The notes: a model not told the origin generated them from the letters alone. DNA of 64,000 nucleotides from Chitinophaga solisilvae (GCF_009928525.1 NZ_JAABOK010000025.1:18829-82828), one strand, 5' to 3'; numbered from the stretch's first letter, positions 36,730 through 47,107 are shown. Numbers and translations: made by a program.

Positions 36730-38190
36730 TTACCTGATATCATTTAACCAGATCTGTTCCGTGAGCAGCGGCAGATTGCTGACCTGATCTACGGCAGACG
36801 GAGAAACGGCTATACCCCACTGATCAAAAAACGGTTTCAGATTTACGCCGGCATACTTACTTGCATGTACGTAGAAGAAATTTTTCTTTACCTCATTGAT
36901 GTAGGAAACACGTTGTTCATGACGGGCAGCGGTGCAGATATATCCCATCATACCGTAGCCGTAGCGCTGGAACAGCTGTACAAACGGCACCAGCCGGGAA
37001 AATACATCTGACAGCGAACTGAAATTCTTGGGACCGTTGCCTGCCGCAAACGCCAGTGCCGGCGGAACAAAATTCTGTCCGGCATCATAGGTGCGCGGAG
37101 GCTTTTTACCATGGCGTGCGGCAATTTTGAATACAAACAGGTTGTTGGATACTTCCGTCAGCGCATCAGCGCCGCTCCAGCTCCACATGGAAGTCATCTG
37201 GAAGTTATGTCCTATTTCATGGAATGGCCCCCAGGATGCGCCGGCATTGATTTTGGCGGTATCCAGGAATTCCGGATGCCAGTCCAGGTACGCCATGGCC
37301 GGATAACCGCTATGGCCGCTGCCAAGCGAAATCTGTATATCCAGCACAAAACGATGCTGTGTAGCCGGCGCCTGATCTATCGGATCAGCAGGGTTATCTG
37401 ATAAGCCATACCATTCGTGGTAATCTTTTTCAATCGCTTCATCCCACAGTTTCATCACTGCTTCTGCACTGAAATTTTCCAGCATCCCCAATAGTACCTT
37501 GCGGTAAGCGGTAAGTACAAAGCGTTTGCTGCGAAGCTCCACAACGGGCACCTGGGATTTGCGTACGGCTTCCTTCCAGGCTGCGTCGGTGGTTTGTCCC
37601 AGTACAAAGTCGGGCGACTTACACACATGGCTGAATGCCAGCGTTACCTTCTTTTTGGAAGGGTTGCCGGGAATGATGTAGATAAGACCGCCGTAGATGT
37701 TCCGGATGAAGTTATCGCCCGGCAGCAGCGTTTTTTCTGTGGTAATCAGTCCGGCTCTCAGCTGCGGGAATTTACCGTTCACGTTATCGGTATGCGACCC
37801 TACCTGGATGCTGAGGCCTTCTGTGCCTTTGGGTACTACTACCTTTATCAGCTCTCCTGGTGCGGCATACAGGCCGGTGCTCATCCAGAAGCCGGGTGCG
37901 GAGGCAATGCGCAGGTTCGGTGATACCAGTTTATAATCCAGATCCAGTTCTACCGGCACATTATAGAGACGCGGCTCTACGGCATTTACCAGGCCGGGAA
38001 AACGGCGGGCTTCGGGAAACCCGCTGCTGTCTATCTTAAACATACTGGTATCAATATTCCCTACCCCGGTGGTATCCAGGGTCACCGGTTTATCGTAACC
38101 ATCGTTAAAATCATATTCCTTGGAACAGGCTAGCAGCACTATCACCAGCAATGATAAACCGAGTGCGGACCTGATGATGGATATTCTCAT
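36730..38190 (-). CDS. M60-family (enhancin-like) metallopeptidase lipoprotein
   Basis: Zinc peptidase of a family that cleaves mucin-type and other glycosylated proteins. The 486 residues start with a lipoprotein signal (LLACSKEYD). The catalytic motif is HEIGH (His324, Glu325, His328), followed by TEVSNN (Glu346), fitting the M60 pattern HExGH..E. An upstream STGLYAAPGE segment is also typical of the family. It lies between two phosphodiesterase-fold lipoproteins in a 13-gene operon with two SusCD pairs, so it is the only clear hydrolase of the locus. Confidence 0.9.
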   Translation of the reverse strand: MRISIIRSALGLSLLVIVLLACSKEYDFNDGYDKPVTLDTTGVGNIDTSMFKIDSSGFPEARRFPGLVNAVEPRLYNVPVELDLDYKLVSPNLRIASAPGFWMSTGLYAAPGELIKVVVPKGTEGLSIQVGSHTDNVNGKFPQLRAGLITTEKTLLPGDNFIRNIYGGLIYIIPGNPSKKKVTLAFSHVCKSPDFVLGQTTDAAWKEAVRKSQVPVVELRSKRFVLTAYRKVLLGMLENFSAEAVMKLWDEAIEKDYHEWYGLSDNPADPIDQAPATQHRFVLDIQISLGSGHSGYPAMAYLDWHPEFLDTAKINAGASWGPFHEIGHNFQMTSMWSWSGADALTEVSNNLFVFKIAARHGKKPPRTYDAGQNFVPPALAFAAGNGPKNFSSLSDVFSRLVPFVQLFQRYGYGMMGYICTAARHEQRVSYINEVKKNFFYVHASKYAGVNLKPFFDQWGIAVSPSAVDQVSNLPLLTEQIWLNDIR

Positions 38191-38217
38191 TGTTCGGATT
38201 TTAGTTTTTAATACCTT

Positions 38218-39966
38218 TTATCTTATTACGGAAACCGGGAAATCCCTGAAAGTGGCGGGCCACCCTTTGCTTTCGAGGCCCCAGCCTGTCTGCACCGGCA
38301 CCTTCATCCAGTTAATTACTGCCAGCGGAATGTCTACCGTATTCGGCACAAACCTTTCCTGGTTGGCAATCTGCGGATACAGGTAGTTGCTCATATCGCT
38401 GAAGGCGGACCAGGCGTACTTTCCTTTGAGATCAAAATTTTTCTTTGATGGACTCTGGTCTGTCAGACGGCTGCCTTCTCCATCAAGACAGCTCCAGTAG
38501 CCGATCAGGTTGCCGTAATTGGGATGCTGCCGGTTCACATAGGTTTTTGCAGCCCATCTTTTAATCATTTCATCGGATACTACGGTATTGAATATACGCA
38601 CATCGGAAGGGTAGAAATCCAGTGTAGACCCGAAGGTGGTCGGGAAGAAACCGATGATGGTTTTCGACGGGGAGATGATGCCGGTGGTAGAAGCCACAGG
38701 GGAAGCGATCAGCCGGTCGGTGGTTTTATTTTCCCCATCCACGAAAACGGCCAGTTCATAGGTAGTACCTACCAGCTGAATGGTACCCGTGATGGAATGC
38801 CAGTCGCCGTCATTGAGATTCTTCTGTACTCTCACCTGCCGGTTGGTAATGCCGTCAGAAACATAGAATACGATCTGTTCGCCGGAATGGAAGAAAGCCC
38901 ATCCTGGCGTGCTGCCACTACGGTTATTACATTTTCCGAAGAAGGGCGGATGGGAATAGCTGTAGTTGCCGCTGGCATTCTTTGTCTTCTTAATTTTTAT
39001 TTCAACGGTCATCTGTCCTTTACCCACATTATAGAGTCCCTGGTCGTCGCATTCTGCGCGCACATAATCACTCTCCGGCCCCCAGAGCCTTACAGCCTTA
39101 CCTTCATAGGCCACGCGGATATTCTCCGGGCGTGCGATAACCTGGCTTTCAAAGCGTGGATTGAAGAAGAGGGTAAAGGTATTCTGTACGGGATTTGAGA
39201 AGGCAGTGCCGTCACTTTCTTCCGGAGCTACCGGCCAGTAGCCGCCATGGCCGGATGTGATAACTACCAGCCAGTTTTCCCTGCCGAAATTTTTGCGTGC
39301 GCGGAGGGCGTTGAGTATTTCCCCGATCTTTTTATCTGCTGCGGTGATGGCTGCGGCATATTGCGGGATGCTGACATCATATCCGAATTGCCTGCCGGCT
39401 TTCTCCACATCGCCGAATTCCGCCAGTATCACGCCGGCGCTGTCCTGCTGCAATTCACGTTGTACGGCGGCCTGTACGGCATCATCTGTTGTGAATACAT
39501 TGCTGACATCTGCCTGGCTGCCTATCAGCTGCTGACTAACCTCCGGCGTAGTCATGAAAGCTGCGGCACGCGTAGTAATGCCGCCATCTTTCAGGTATTT
39601 GAAAAATACGGGATGATCTTTGGTATTTATATTCGTATAGTCGTTACCGATAACACCGTGTTTATTGCTGCCAACACCGGTGAGCAGGTCGGCCCAGCTG
39701 TTACCGGCAGTACCGGTGGTATCGCTGATACCGTTCCAGGTAAATACGGCACTGTCGCGGAGCGCCCATAACACCGGCGGTTTCAGCGCTTTCACGGATT
39801 CTCCCCTGGCGCCGTCGATCACCAGGCAGAGCACTTTCGGCGTTCCGGCGGTAATACCGGGATTGTTGGGATACTCCCTGCCATTCAGCGTATCGGCGCT
39901 TTCCTTGTTACAGGCGAGCGTCAGCAGTACAGCTGCAGTTCCTATAAGTGAAATAATTTTATTCAT
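38218..39966 (-). CDS. Phosphodiesterase-fold + LamG (DUF4983-like) surface lipoprotein 3
   Basis: A 582-residue lipoprotein (lipobox TLAC, Cys19). The phosphodiesterase-type half keeps Asp51 (LVIDGA), Thr86 (GTAGNSW) and TGVGSNKHGV. It has Glu188 and Arg192 where the family has Asp and His (GDVEKAGRQFG), and Gly239-His240 in TSGHGG where it has Asp-His. It is the least degenerate of the three. The C-terminal LamG domain (QMTVEIKIKKTK, FYPSDVRIFNTVV) ends with the shared GYWSCLDGEGSRLTDQSPS block. Confidence 0.75.
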   Translation of the reverse strand: MNKIISLIGTAAVLLTLACNKESADTLNGREYPNNPGITAGTPKVLCLVIDGARGESVKALKPPVLWALRDSAVFTWNGISDTTGTAGNSWADLLTGVGSNKHGVIGNDYTNINTKDHPVFFKYLKDGGITTRAAAFMTTPEVSQQLIGSQADVSNVFTTDDAVQAAVQRELQQDSAGVILAEFGDVEKAGRQFGYDVSIPQYAAAITAADKKIGEILNALRARKNFGRENWLVVITSGHGGYWPVAPEESDGTAFSNPVQNTFTLFFNPRFESQVIARPENIRVAYEGKAVRLWGPESDYVRAECDDQGLYNVGKGQMTVEIKIKKTKNASGNYSYSHPPFFGKCNNRSGSTPGWAFFHSGEQIVFYVSDGITNRQVRVQKNLNDGDWHSITGTIQLVGTTYELAVFVDGENKTTDRLIASPVASTTGIISPSKTIIGFFPTTFGSTLDFYPSDVRIFNTVVSDEMIKRWAAKTYVNRQHPNYGNLIGYWSCLDGEGSRLTDQSPSKKNFDLKGKYAWSAFSDMSNYLYPQIANQERFVPNTVDIPLAVINWMKVPVQTGWGLESKGWPATFRDFPVSVIR

Positions 39967-39998
39967 ACTTGCTTAACTGGTTATGGTGATTGCCTGGA

Positions 39999-41630
39999 TT
40001 ATTTTTCGATAACGATTCTGAAGATGTTACCCACTGCGGTATTATCAAACGAGGAGACAGTACCTGTGATGAGTATGGCAGGGTCGCCTTCCGCAGAGGT
40101 GGTTTCCTGCATCTGGAAAACAAGGCCCTGCAGTCTGCCGGTATTATTATAACCGGCAGCCAGCGAGCCGTCGGGTTGCAGTATCATCAGGCCTTCCCGC
40201 GTATAGTTATCATACTGGTTGAAGGTACCTGCCACTGCTATCAACCCGCTCTTCATCTGAAGTGCATAGATAGGAGAACCGCCGCCAACTGTCCTGGCTT
40301 TAAAGGTGCTGACCATAGAACCGTCTTCATTCAGCATAGCGAGTCCGTTGCCGGCGACACCGTTAAAAGTGGTGAAAGTGCCTGTCAGCATAATCTTGCG
40401 GGTAACAGGATTATAGGTAACCGATGCAATCGCGCCATCTGTAGCGCCGGTACCGGCATTAAAAGAGGGATCTATCCTGCCATTGGCATCCAGGCAAACG
40501 ATGCTGCCGGCGGCGGTATTGTCAAATTTATTGAACTTGCCCACCAGCAGCAACCTGCCGCCGGGCAGCACAACTCCGTCTGTCAGGCCGCCCTGCGGGC
40601 CGCCTTCGCCCTGGTGAGTAGCGAGATTGTAGTGGTAGCTGGAATCCAGGTTACCGTTCACGTCCATGGCCACGATATTGTTCACCCTGCGCAAATCTAT
40701 GCTGCGTGTGCTTTTGGTGGAGTTGGCATAATAGTATTGCACGTAGTAAAAGAAACTCCCGATAGCGATCACGCGGTTGCCGGTATAAAACAGTTTGCTG
40801 ATAACGCCGGTAACACCGCCATTAAAAGCGGGGACCGTATCGGTGGCTCTTTCTTCTTCCGTAGGGCCTCCTGCGTGCGGGTCTGTTTCTCCCAGCTGTT
40901 CCGGCACTATACGCACGGTGGTGGTATCTATCATCCCGGCAGTATGAATACGGGTGATGCCGTTAATACCTTTCATGCGGCCGTAGCGGTCAAACTGTCC
41001 GCCGATCAGGAATTTATTGTCCGGCAGCTGTACCGCGGTACTGATGCTTCCGAAGCGGTATACCGCAGAATCGGTACGGAAGGCATCCACATATTGTCCA
41101 TGTCTTTCAATCAGGGCAATACCGTTCAGCGGGTTACCTACGCCATTGCTGTTATACAGTTTGAAATTACCGGTAATCAGGTAACGGCTGTCCGAAGTAG
41201 GTACGATACCCAGGACCATACCGTCTGCTCCGGTGCCTGCCCGGAAGGTATTGTCGAGCTTCACCTTACCGTTTACGCGGAACAGGGAGGCTGGATACAC
41301 ATCGTTGCCGATATTGATCCAGCCACTGCCGGAACTTGCGCCATCGGGCACTTTTACGGTAACTGTTTTATCTGTGATGCTGATGATCTGTGCTTCTTTA
41401 CCGGACATATAAAAACGTGCGGTGCCTTTAAAGGGCAGCAGCCCTGTAACCTTGAAGGTGACCTGATCTCCGGCGCTGCCACGTTGCGGGGTGGGCAGTT
41501 CATCGCTGAACTGCACCGGCGCATTTTTCTTTGCGCCTGCATACGGGTCCGGATACACGTCTTCTTTCTTATTGCAGCCGGCTGTGATGATGCATGACAA
41601 CAACAGCAGGCCTATTGTATTTTTTAGCAT
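39999..41630 (-). CDS. DUF5008-like lipoprotein with IPT/TIG and delta-60 repeats
   Basis: A 543-residue surface lipoprotein (ITAGCNKKEDVYPDPYAGAK). Residues about 45-115 form an IPT/TIG Ig-like domain (GSAGDQVTFKVTGLLPF). The rest is a series of delta-60-type repeats (for example LDNTFRAGTGADG and IDPSFNAGTGATDGAIASV, each followed by a VTGTF/LTGTF strand), predicted to fold as a beta-propeller. Encoded between a fasciclin lipoprotein and the phosphodiesterase-fold lipoproteins. Probably ligand binding at the cell surface. Confidence 0.75.
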   Translation of the reverse strand: MLKNTIGLLLLSCIITAGCNKKEDVYPDPYAGAKKNAPVQFSDELPTPQRGSAGDQVTFKVTGLLPFKGTARFYMSGKEAQIISITDKTVTVKVPDGASSGSGWINIGNDVYPASLFRVNGKVKLDNTFRAGTGADGMVLGIVPTSDSRYLITGNFKLYNSNGVGNPLNGIALIERHGQYVDAFRTDSAVYRFGSISTAVQLPDNKFLIGGQFDRYGRMKGINGITRIHTAGMIDTTTVRIVPEQLGETDPHAGGPTEEERATDTVPAFNGGVTGVISKLFYTGNRVIAIGSFFYYVQYYYANSTKSTRSIDLRRVNNIVAMDVNGNLDSSYHYNLATHQGEGGPQGGLTDGVVLPGGRLLLVGKFNKFDNTAAGSIVCLDANGRIDPSFNAGTGATDGAIASVTYNPVTRKIMLTGTFTTFNGVAGNGLAMLNEDGSMVSTFKARTVGGGSPIYALQMKSGLIAVAGTFNQYDNYTREGLMILQPDGSLAAGYNNTGRLQGLVFQMQETTSAEGDPAILITGTVSSFDNTAVGNIFRIVIEK

Positions 41631-41657
41631 GATGAGCAGGAATTTAGTGCCCGGAGA

Positions 41658-42371
41658 TTATTTACCGGCGATGCCATATCTCAGACAGAGGTTATAAAAT
41701 TCATTGATATCGAATCCGAAGTAATGCTGTGTGAATACCAGCACATGCACGGCGCCGTTATCAGGTTCTATGTTTACGGAGGCTACCGGGGCTTTGTACC
41801 AGGTAGATAACGGCTGGGAAATATCCGCCTGGTAAGAGATATGCAGCTGCCGGTATCCTACGTATTCCGCACCGCCTTCGTTGCCGTAAACGACACCGAG
41901 GTTCATCGGTACACCGTCGTAGGAGCGGACGATCTGGCCGGGGTAGGTTTTGAATTTCAGGAAGTCTACCTGCGGAATATCATTCAGCATCATTTTCCCT
42001 TTGAAAACATACCTGGAGAGCAGCTGCCGCCATACTTCGGGATGCACCTGATCGAGGGTTTTAATGGTATCCCTTCCGGTGAGGTACAGTATTTTGTTGA
42101 GCAGGTTGACGGAGCTGTCGAAACATGGATTGGCCGGCGCAAAGAAGGTGATGTTTTCCTTACTGAAAACCTGTTCCATTTTTGCGTAGCCGATTACTTT
42201 CACCACGTTGCTGAAGTAATCGGGTTTTGATTGCAGGTAGTCCATGACGGAGCCGTTGAATCTGCCTTTGGCAGTGCCGGTGTCCTGGTAATAATCTTTC
42301 TTGCAGGCGGATAACAGGATCACCATACAGGTGCATGCTGCCAGCCATAAACGGTATGTGTGTTTCATCAT
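41658..42371 (-). CDS. Fasciclin-domain lipoprotein (second SusCD set)
   Basis: A 237-residue lipoprotein (LLSACKKDYY) with one fasciclin (FAS1) domain. It shows the AKMEQVFSKENITFFAPANPCFDSSVN block and a weak C-terminal half (INIEPDNGAVHVLVFTQ replacing the usual NGxIHxID). FAS1 domains mediate adhesion and ligand binding. Encoded 15 nt after the SusD gene in the operon. A second fasciclin lipoprotein follows the other SusCD pair at 48223. Confidence 0.8.
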   Translation of the reverse strand: MMKHTYRLWLAACTCMVILLSACKKDYYQDTGTAKGRFNGSVMDYLQSKPDYFSNVVKVIGYAKMEQVFSKENITFFAPANPCFDSSVNLLNKILYLTGRDTIKTLDQVHPEVWRQLLSRYVFKGKMMLNDIPQVDFLKFKTYPGQIVRSYDGVPMNLGVVYGNEGGAEYVGYRQLHISYQADISQPLSTWYKAPVASVNIEPDNGAVHVLVFTQHYFGFDINEFYNLCLRYGIAGK

Positions 42372-42386
42372 TATCTTTTTTTCAGG

Positions 42387-43892
42387 TTAACGCCAGTATT
42401 CGTTCAGCCGCATCAGCGGATTGTTGACCAGTGCGCTTTCCGTGACAGGCCATGTCCAGGCGCCACGCAGGAACGCTGATTGCGAAATGGGCGCGGTGCA
42501 GTAGTTGGAGCTGAGGATGCGGTGCGTACGTACAAGATCGTAGTAGGCATGGCCCTCTCCCATCAGCTCTTTGGCGCGCTCAAAATAGATGGCGTCTTTC
42601 AGGTCGGTGGGATTATCCCCGGCATAGGCAGCCGTTTCTGCGCGGGCGCGTATCAGGTTGAGCAGGCGGATAGCTTCTGCAGTATTCCCTAATTCTGCGT
42701 TGGCTTCTGATGCCAGCAGGATGGCGTCTGCATAACGGAATACGATGAGGTTACCATCGAAGGCCACATTACTGCCGGTATTGGCGGCGAACTTGCGGAA
42801 CTCGGCCAGATTGCCTTCCTTGTACATGGTATTGGCATCGAACCATAGGTCCTTGCGTTTGTCGGACACTCCCAGCGGATACAATTTCTCCAGGTGTTTA
42901 CCTACGTAGTTCACATAGGAATAGCCGCTGCCCTTGCCATGTTCCAGCACGTTATCATTCAGGTACTGATAACCGAGGGCACGCACTTCTCCATAGTTTA
43001 CATTCTGTGTCAGCTCAAACAACCCTTCCTGGGTACCGCCGCGGAACAGCTGCCGGAATTCGGAAACAGTGAGCAGCCGGTGTGCACCGCCGTTCTGTTC
43101 CATCAGTTCCCTGCCCAGGTCGGCGGCGGCTTTATAGTACTTGTCTTTATTCGCCTCGTCAAAGCCCGCATTCCACATATTCATATGCATCATCAGGGCC
43201 AGTGCGGTTCCCCTGGTAGGGCGTACTGCCTTCATTTTCGGATCGGGGTACTGCCAGGGCAGATCATCTTTATACTTCGCCATGTCTGCGATGCAGGCAT
43301 TCAGTACATCGGTGAACTTCGTACGGCCAATAATTTCATTAAAGTAAGGTTTGGTATAATAAGGTACGTCCCCATACAGGCGCACCATCAGGAAATAAAC
43401 AAAGTTCCTGACCCATACGGCCTCGGCTTTATATCTGCGTTTATCCGTCTGCGTTATTTCCGCATCCGGAATGTCGCCGATACGGTCCAGCAGGATGGCG
43501 GAGGATTGTATTACCTTGAAATAAGGGCCCCACTCCGGAATGGTATTGAAATGGAAATACTCATTCCAGGTGACTTCCTTCATCAGACTTTTCAGATCAT
43601 TATAGATGAGGTAATTATAATAGTAGCGGGAAGGCCAGTAGGTAATGGAGAGCGGCGACTGCCGGTAGAAGCCGCAACGGAACTCTGCTGCCAGGAAGAA
43701 AGAGTTGGTGAGCAGTATATCCGCCATTTCACTGTACAGGTTGTTGGTATACTTTTCCGCATCTGTTCTGGTTTGCCAGAAGCTCGCGCCGGACTCTTTA
43801 GTGGGCGACTCCGTATTCAGGAATTTCTTACAGCCTGGCATTGTTACGCCCAGCAGTGCCGTCATTCCTATCGCAAAAACTAAACGCTTCAT
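42387..43892 (-). CDS. SusD/RagB-family lipoprotein (second pair)
   Basis: A 501-residue nutrient-binding lipoprotein with lipobox MPGCKKFLNTESPT. SusD features are DAEKYTNNLYSEM, RYKAEAVWVRNFVYFLMVRLYGDVPYYT and the C-terminal ERAKELMGEGHAYYDLVRTHR. Partner of the SusC-type transporter encoded 41 nt upstream at 43934. Confidence 0.92.
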   Translation of the reverse strand: MKRLVFAIGMTALLGVTMPGCKKFLNTESPTKESGASFWQTRTDAEKYTNNLYSEMADILLTNSFFLAAEFRCGFYRQSPLSITYWPSRYYYNYLIYNDLKSLMKEVTWNEYFHFNTIPEWGPYFKVIQSSAILLDRIGDIPDAEITQTDKRRYKAEAVWVRNFVYFLMVRLYGDVPYYTKPYFNEIIGRTKFTDVLNACIADMAKYKDDLPWQYPDPKMKAVRPTRGTALALMMHMNMWNAGFDEANKDKYYKAAADLGRELMEQNGGAHRLLTVSEFRQLFRGGTQEGLFELTQNVNYGEVRALGYQYLNDNVLEHGKGSGYSYVNYVGKHLEKLYPLGVSDKRKDLWFDANTMYKEGNLAEFRKFAANTGSNVAFDGNLIVFRYADAILLASEANAELGNTAEAIRLLNLIRARAETAAYAGDNPTDLKDAIYFERAKELMGEGHAYYDLVRTHRILSSNYCTAPISQSAFLRGAWTWPVTESALVNNPLMRLNEYWR

Positions 43893-43933
43893 ATATCACA
43901 GATTAGTTACTTAACATTAATGGTTTTCTTTTC

Positions 43934-46900
43934 CTAGAACTGTACACTCATACCGAGCGTGATGGTTTTACGCACGGGATAACCGTCGTCGCTGTCTCTT
44001 CCCAGCCCTGTTACGTTTTCCGGGTTAGGCCCGCTGTATCTGGTGAACAGGAAAGGATTGGTAACGGTTACGTATGTACGCGCAGAGGTAATGCCCAGGC
44101 GTTTGGTTTTGTCCCGCGGGATGTTATACATCAGCGTGATATACTGAATCTTGAAGTAGGAACCGTCTTCTTCAAACAGGGTCTGGTCAACGCGGTAAGG
44201 ACGTATTTTTCCATAACGTTCATAGTCATACGGATTCGGATACCTGGTACGGTCGCCGTTCTTTACCCAGTAATCGTATTTATCCAGCGGCACTATTGCC
44301 TGCGGCCCTTTGGAATCCTTGCCCAGTGGGTCGGAGAGGCTCGCAAAACGCGCCTGTGCGGAGTTGTTGAGGATAGAACGGACAGCGGTATAGGCGGCGG
44401 AAATATTCAGGGTCCACTGACCGTACTGCAGGTAGGATGTTAACCCTCCGTTGATGAGCGGCTGTGAGTTACCGGCGTAGATGTAGTCTGCATCGCCGAT
44501 GATGTAGTTACCGTCGAGATCCACCCAGCGGGGATCTCCGGCTTCCATATAAGTGAATACCTTACCATCCGGGGAGGCAACCATGATAGGTCTGCCGGTA
44601 GCCGGATCCGCCTGTACGCTGCCTGGTGTGGCATAGGCATCACGGGTATACAGCAATACATTGGTGAAGGCATTGCGGCCCACACGGTAAAGAATGCTCT
44701 GGCGGTTGCTGGAATCATACTTCATATATTCCCGTGCGCCGTAAGGCAGGCGGGTCAGGTAGTCGCGGTTAACGGCGCCGTTGAAGCCTATCGTCCAGCT
44801 CCATTTGTTCTGCTGCTGGATAGGGCGGTAAGTGAAGTTCCATTCAAAACCCAGGTTCATCAGCGAAGCCTCGCTGGTCTGCACGGTTTTAAAACCATTG
44901 ACATCCGGCAGTCTCCATTCCATCACGCTGTTGTCCACCGTTTTCACATACGCGTCGAACTCCATGGTGAGCTTGCCTTTCCACAACCCGAGATCCAGCC
45001 CGCCGTTGAGCTGGGTGGTGGATACAGGTTTGAGGTTGGCATTCGGCAGCTTGTCGTAGTCGATACCACTCACGGGCTTATCGTTATACCTTCTGCCATC
45101 GCGGTCGGTATAGGTGCCATAGGCATCGAATATGTTGCCCTGCGGCGTTACGTTACGGCCCCAGGAAGCACGGACGGAGCCGTAGTCCAGCCACGTTTTA
45201 TTTTCCAGGAAGGCTTCCTTGTTGAAGTTCCAGCGCACCCCAACGGAAGGGTTGTTGGCATACGGCGTATTCTTCCCGGCCTGGGAACTACCGTCGCGCC
45301 GGAAGGAGAGATCGATCACATATTTCTGTTTGTAGTTGTAGGATGCTGCTCCCGCAATGGATACGCTGCGGAAATCCTTGGCATTATCCAGCACGCCGCC
45401 GGCATTAAAGGAACCGCCGGAACCTATCGGGCCTTTGATATCATCGCTGGGCGTACCGCGCTGCCGCAGCATAGTAGCCTGGTAGCCTATCTTATACAGC
45501 TCATTGAAAGCAGAGAATGTCAGGTTATGCTTTCCGTTGATAGATTTGAAATAAGATAACCCACTGCGGCTGTAGAGCGTATGATTACGGTCATTGAAAG
45601 ATTTCACTTCTGCAGAATTCCCTTTGATGGCGGCAGGAATGAAATTATCTTCCGTACCGGTGGTATTCTCAAAGCTGAAAGTAGAAGTAGCATGTAATCC
45701 TTTTATCAGCTCATAGTCTATATCCAGGTTGGTTCTGATATTGGCTGTCTTGTTGATATTTTCGTTACGTAAGGCAGCTACCGCGCTGGCCGATGCTGAA
45801 TAAAATGCCGGAGAAGGCAACAGGGACGACTGTTTGCCCGCTTTACCCACATCAGATTGCGTGATACCGTTTCCGCTACCCTTGCTGTTTTGTCCGAGGC
45901 TGGTAGTAATAGCCGCGAATATCCGCAGCCTGTCTGTAGGGCGGTACTGCATGTTGGTGCTCAGGGTATACCGGTTGAAGTCTGTATTCTTCAGGATACC
46001 TTTTTCGTTATAGTACCCCAGGTTCGCCTTATAGTTAAAACGGTCGTCGCCGCCGGAAACGCTCACATTATGTGTATGGTTCCAGGTAGGTTTGTAGAAC
46101 AGTCCCTGCCAGTTGGTAGAGTTGTTGTAGTAGGGATTGAGACTGTCTGCCAGAAAAGGCGTTGCGTTAATGTCTCCCCTGGCCTTGTTGGTGGAATCGG
46201 TATAGGTCATCACCTGCCAGATGCGTTGCTGTCTTTCTGCATTCCCCCCCAAAACATTGCGCAGGCGGGGCGGCAGGCTCAGGAAGAAGTTCCCGGAATA
46301 CTGCACGATAGGTACTTTGGACTTACCGCGTTTAGTATTGATAAGCATAACACCGTATGCGCCCCTGGAACCATATAAAGCCGTTGCCTGCGCATCTTTC
46401 AGCACCTGCACGCTTTCAATGTCTTCCGGTGGGATGAGTGATAACGGGTTCAGTCCGGGGCCGGCCTGCTGGAATCCGTACTCATAGTTGGAGTTGGGAT
46501 CCACGGGCACCCCGTCAATAACGAAGAGCGGCGATGTAGGCGACAGGAAGGAGTTATCCCCGGAGCCGGAGATGCTGAGCGTAGAAAGACCACGCATCTG
46601 GATGGTACCGGCATAACCGGGCGCACCGGTATTGTTCTGGATATTCATCCCGGCTACCTTACCCTGCAGGAGTTCCAGCACATTGGATACAGGCACGTTC
46701 TGCAGGTCTTTACCGCTGATGACCACCGTAGAGCCGGTAACAGTTTCCTTTGTCTTTTTCTGATAGCCGATGACTACCTGCTCTGTGAGCTTATTCTCTT
46801 TAACAACGAGATATACCCGCATCACTTCTCCTGCTTTGGCTTTCATGACCGACGGATTAAAGCCCATCGCCTGAAAGGTAACTTCCGTGCCGGCCGGCAC

Positions 46901-47107
46901 GGTAATGGAAAAAGATCCGTCTCCACCGCTGGCGCCTACCCCTCTGGGCGGCTTCCCGGTGAATATCACGACGCCGGGAACAGGCGATCCGGCGCCTTTT
47001 TCATATACAATACCTTTCACCGTTACCATCTCCTGCGCAGCCGCCGCCAGTGAAAGCGACAGCGCCGTGAGCAGCAGGATAAACGGTTTAATGTGATGTT
47101 TATACAT
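43934..47107 (-). CDS. SusC/RagA-family TonB-linked transporter (second pair)
   Basis: A 1057-residue outer membrane transporter with a signal peptide (to LAAAAQ), a carboxypeptidase-regulatory-like domain (VKGIVYEKGAGSPVPGVVIFTG), the linker EQVVIGYQKKTKETVTGSTV, a plug (TIQMRGLSTLSISGSGDNSF) and a barrel ending RKTITLGMSVQF. Unlike the first SusC of the operon it has the full N-terminal extension. Likely imports peptide or glycopeptide products of the M60 peptidase (inference). Confidence 0.92.
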   Translation of the reverse strand: MYKHHIKPFILLLTALSLSLAAAAQEMVTVKGIVYEKGAGSPVPGVVIFTGKPPRGVGASGGDGSFSITVPAGTEVTFQAMGFNPSVMKAKAGEVMRVYLVVKENKLTEQVVIGYQKKTKETVTGSTVVISGKDLQNVPVSNVLELLQGKVAGMNIQNNTGAPGYAGTIQMRGLSTLSISGSGDNSFLSPTSPLFVIDGVPVDPNSNYEYGFQQAGPGLNPLSLIPPEDIESVQVLKDAQATALYGSRGAYGVMLINTKRGKSKVPIVQYSGNFFLSLPPRLRNVLGGNAERQQRIWQVMTYTDSTNKARGDINATPFLADSLNPYYNNSTNWQGLFYKPTWNHTHNVSVSGGDDRFNYKANLGYYNEKGILKNTDFNRYTLSTNMQYRPTDRLRIFAAITTSLGQNSKGSGNGITQSDVGKAGKQSSLLPSPAFYSASASAVAALRNENINKTANIRTNLDIDYELIKGLHATSTFSFENTTGTEDNFIPAAIKGNSAEVKSFNDRNHTLYSRSGLSYFKSINGKHNLTFSAFNELYKIGYQATMLRQRGTPSDDIKGPIGSGGSFNAGGVLDNAKDFRSVSIAGAASYNYKQKYVIDLSFRRDGSSQAGKNTPYANNPSVGVRWNFNKEAFLENKTWLDYGSVRASWGRNVTPQGNIFDAYGTYTDRDGRRYNDKPVSGIDYDKLPNANLKPVSTTQLNGGLDLGLWKGKLTMEFDAYVKTVDNSVMEWRLPDVNGFKTVQTSEASLMNLGFEWNFTYRPIQQQNKWSWTIGFNGAVNRDYLTRLPYGAREYMKYDSSNRQSILYRVGRNAFTNVLLYTRDAYATPGSVQADPATGRPIMVASPDGKVFTYMEAGDPRWVDLDGNYIIGDADYIYAGNSQPLINGGLTSYLQYGQWTLNISAAYTAVRSILNNSAQARFASLSDPLGKDSKGPQAIVPLDKYDYWVKNGDRTRYPNPYDYERYGKIRPYRVDQTLFEEDGSYFKIQYITLMYNIPRDKTKRLGITSARTYVTVTNPFLFTRYSGPNPENVTGLGRDSDDGYPVRKTITLGMSVQF

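Noticed and set aside
39990..41597. Long plus-strand open frame of over 500 codons
   Set aside because: It is antisense to the DUF5008-like lipoprotein, has no signal or family pattern, and its composition is what an antisense frame of a high-GC3 gene gives.
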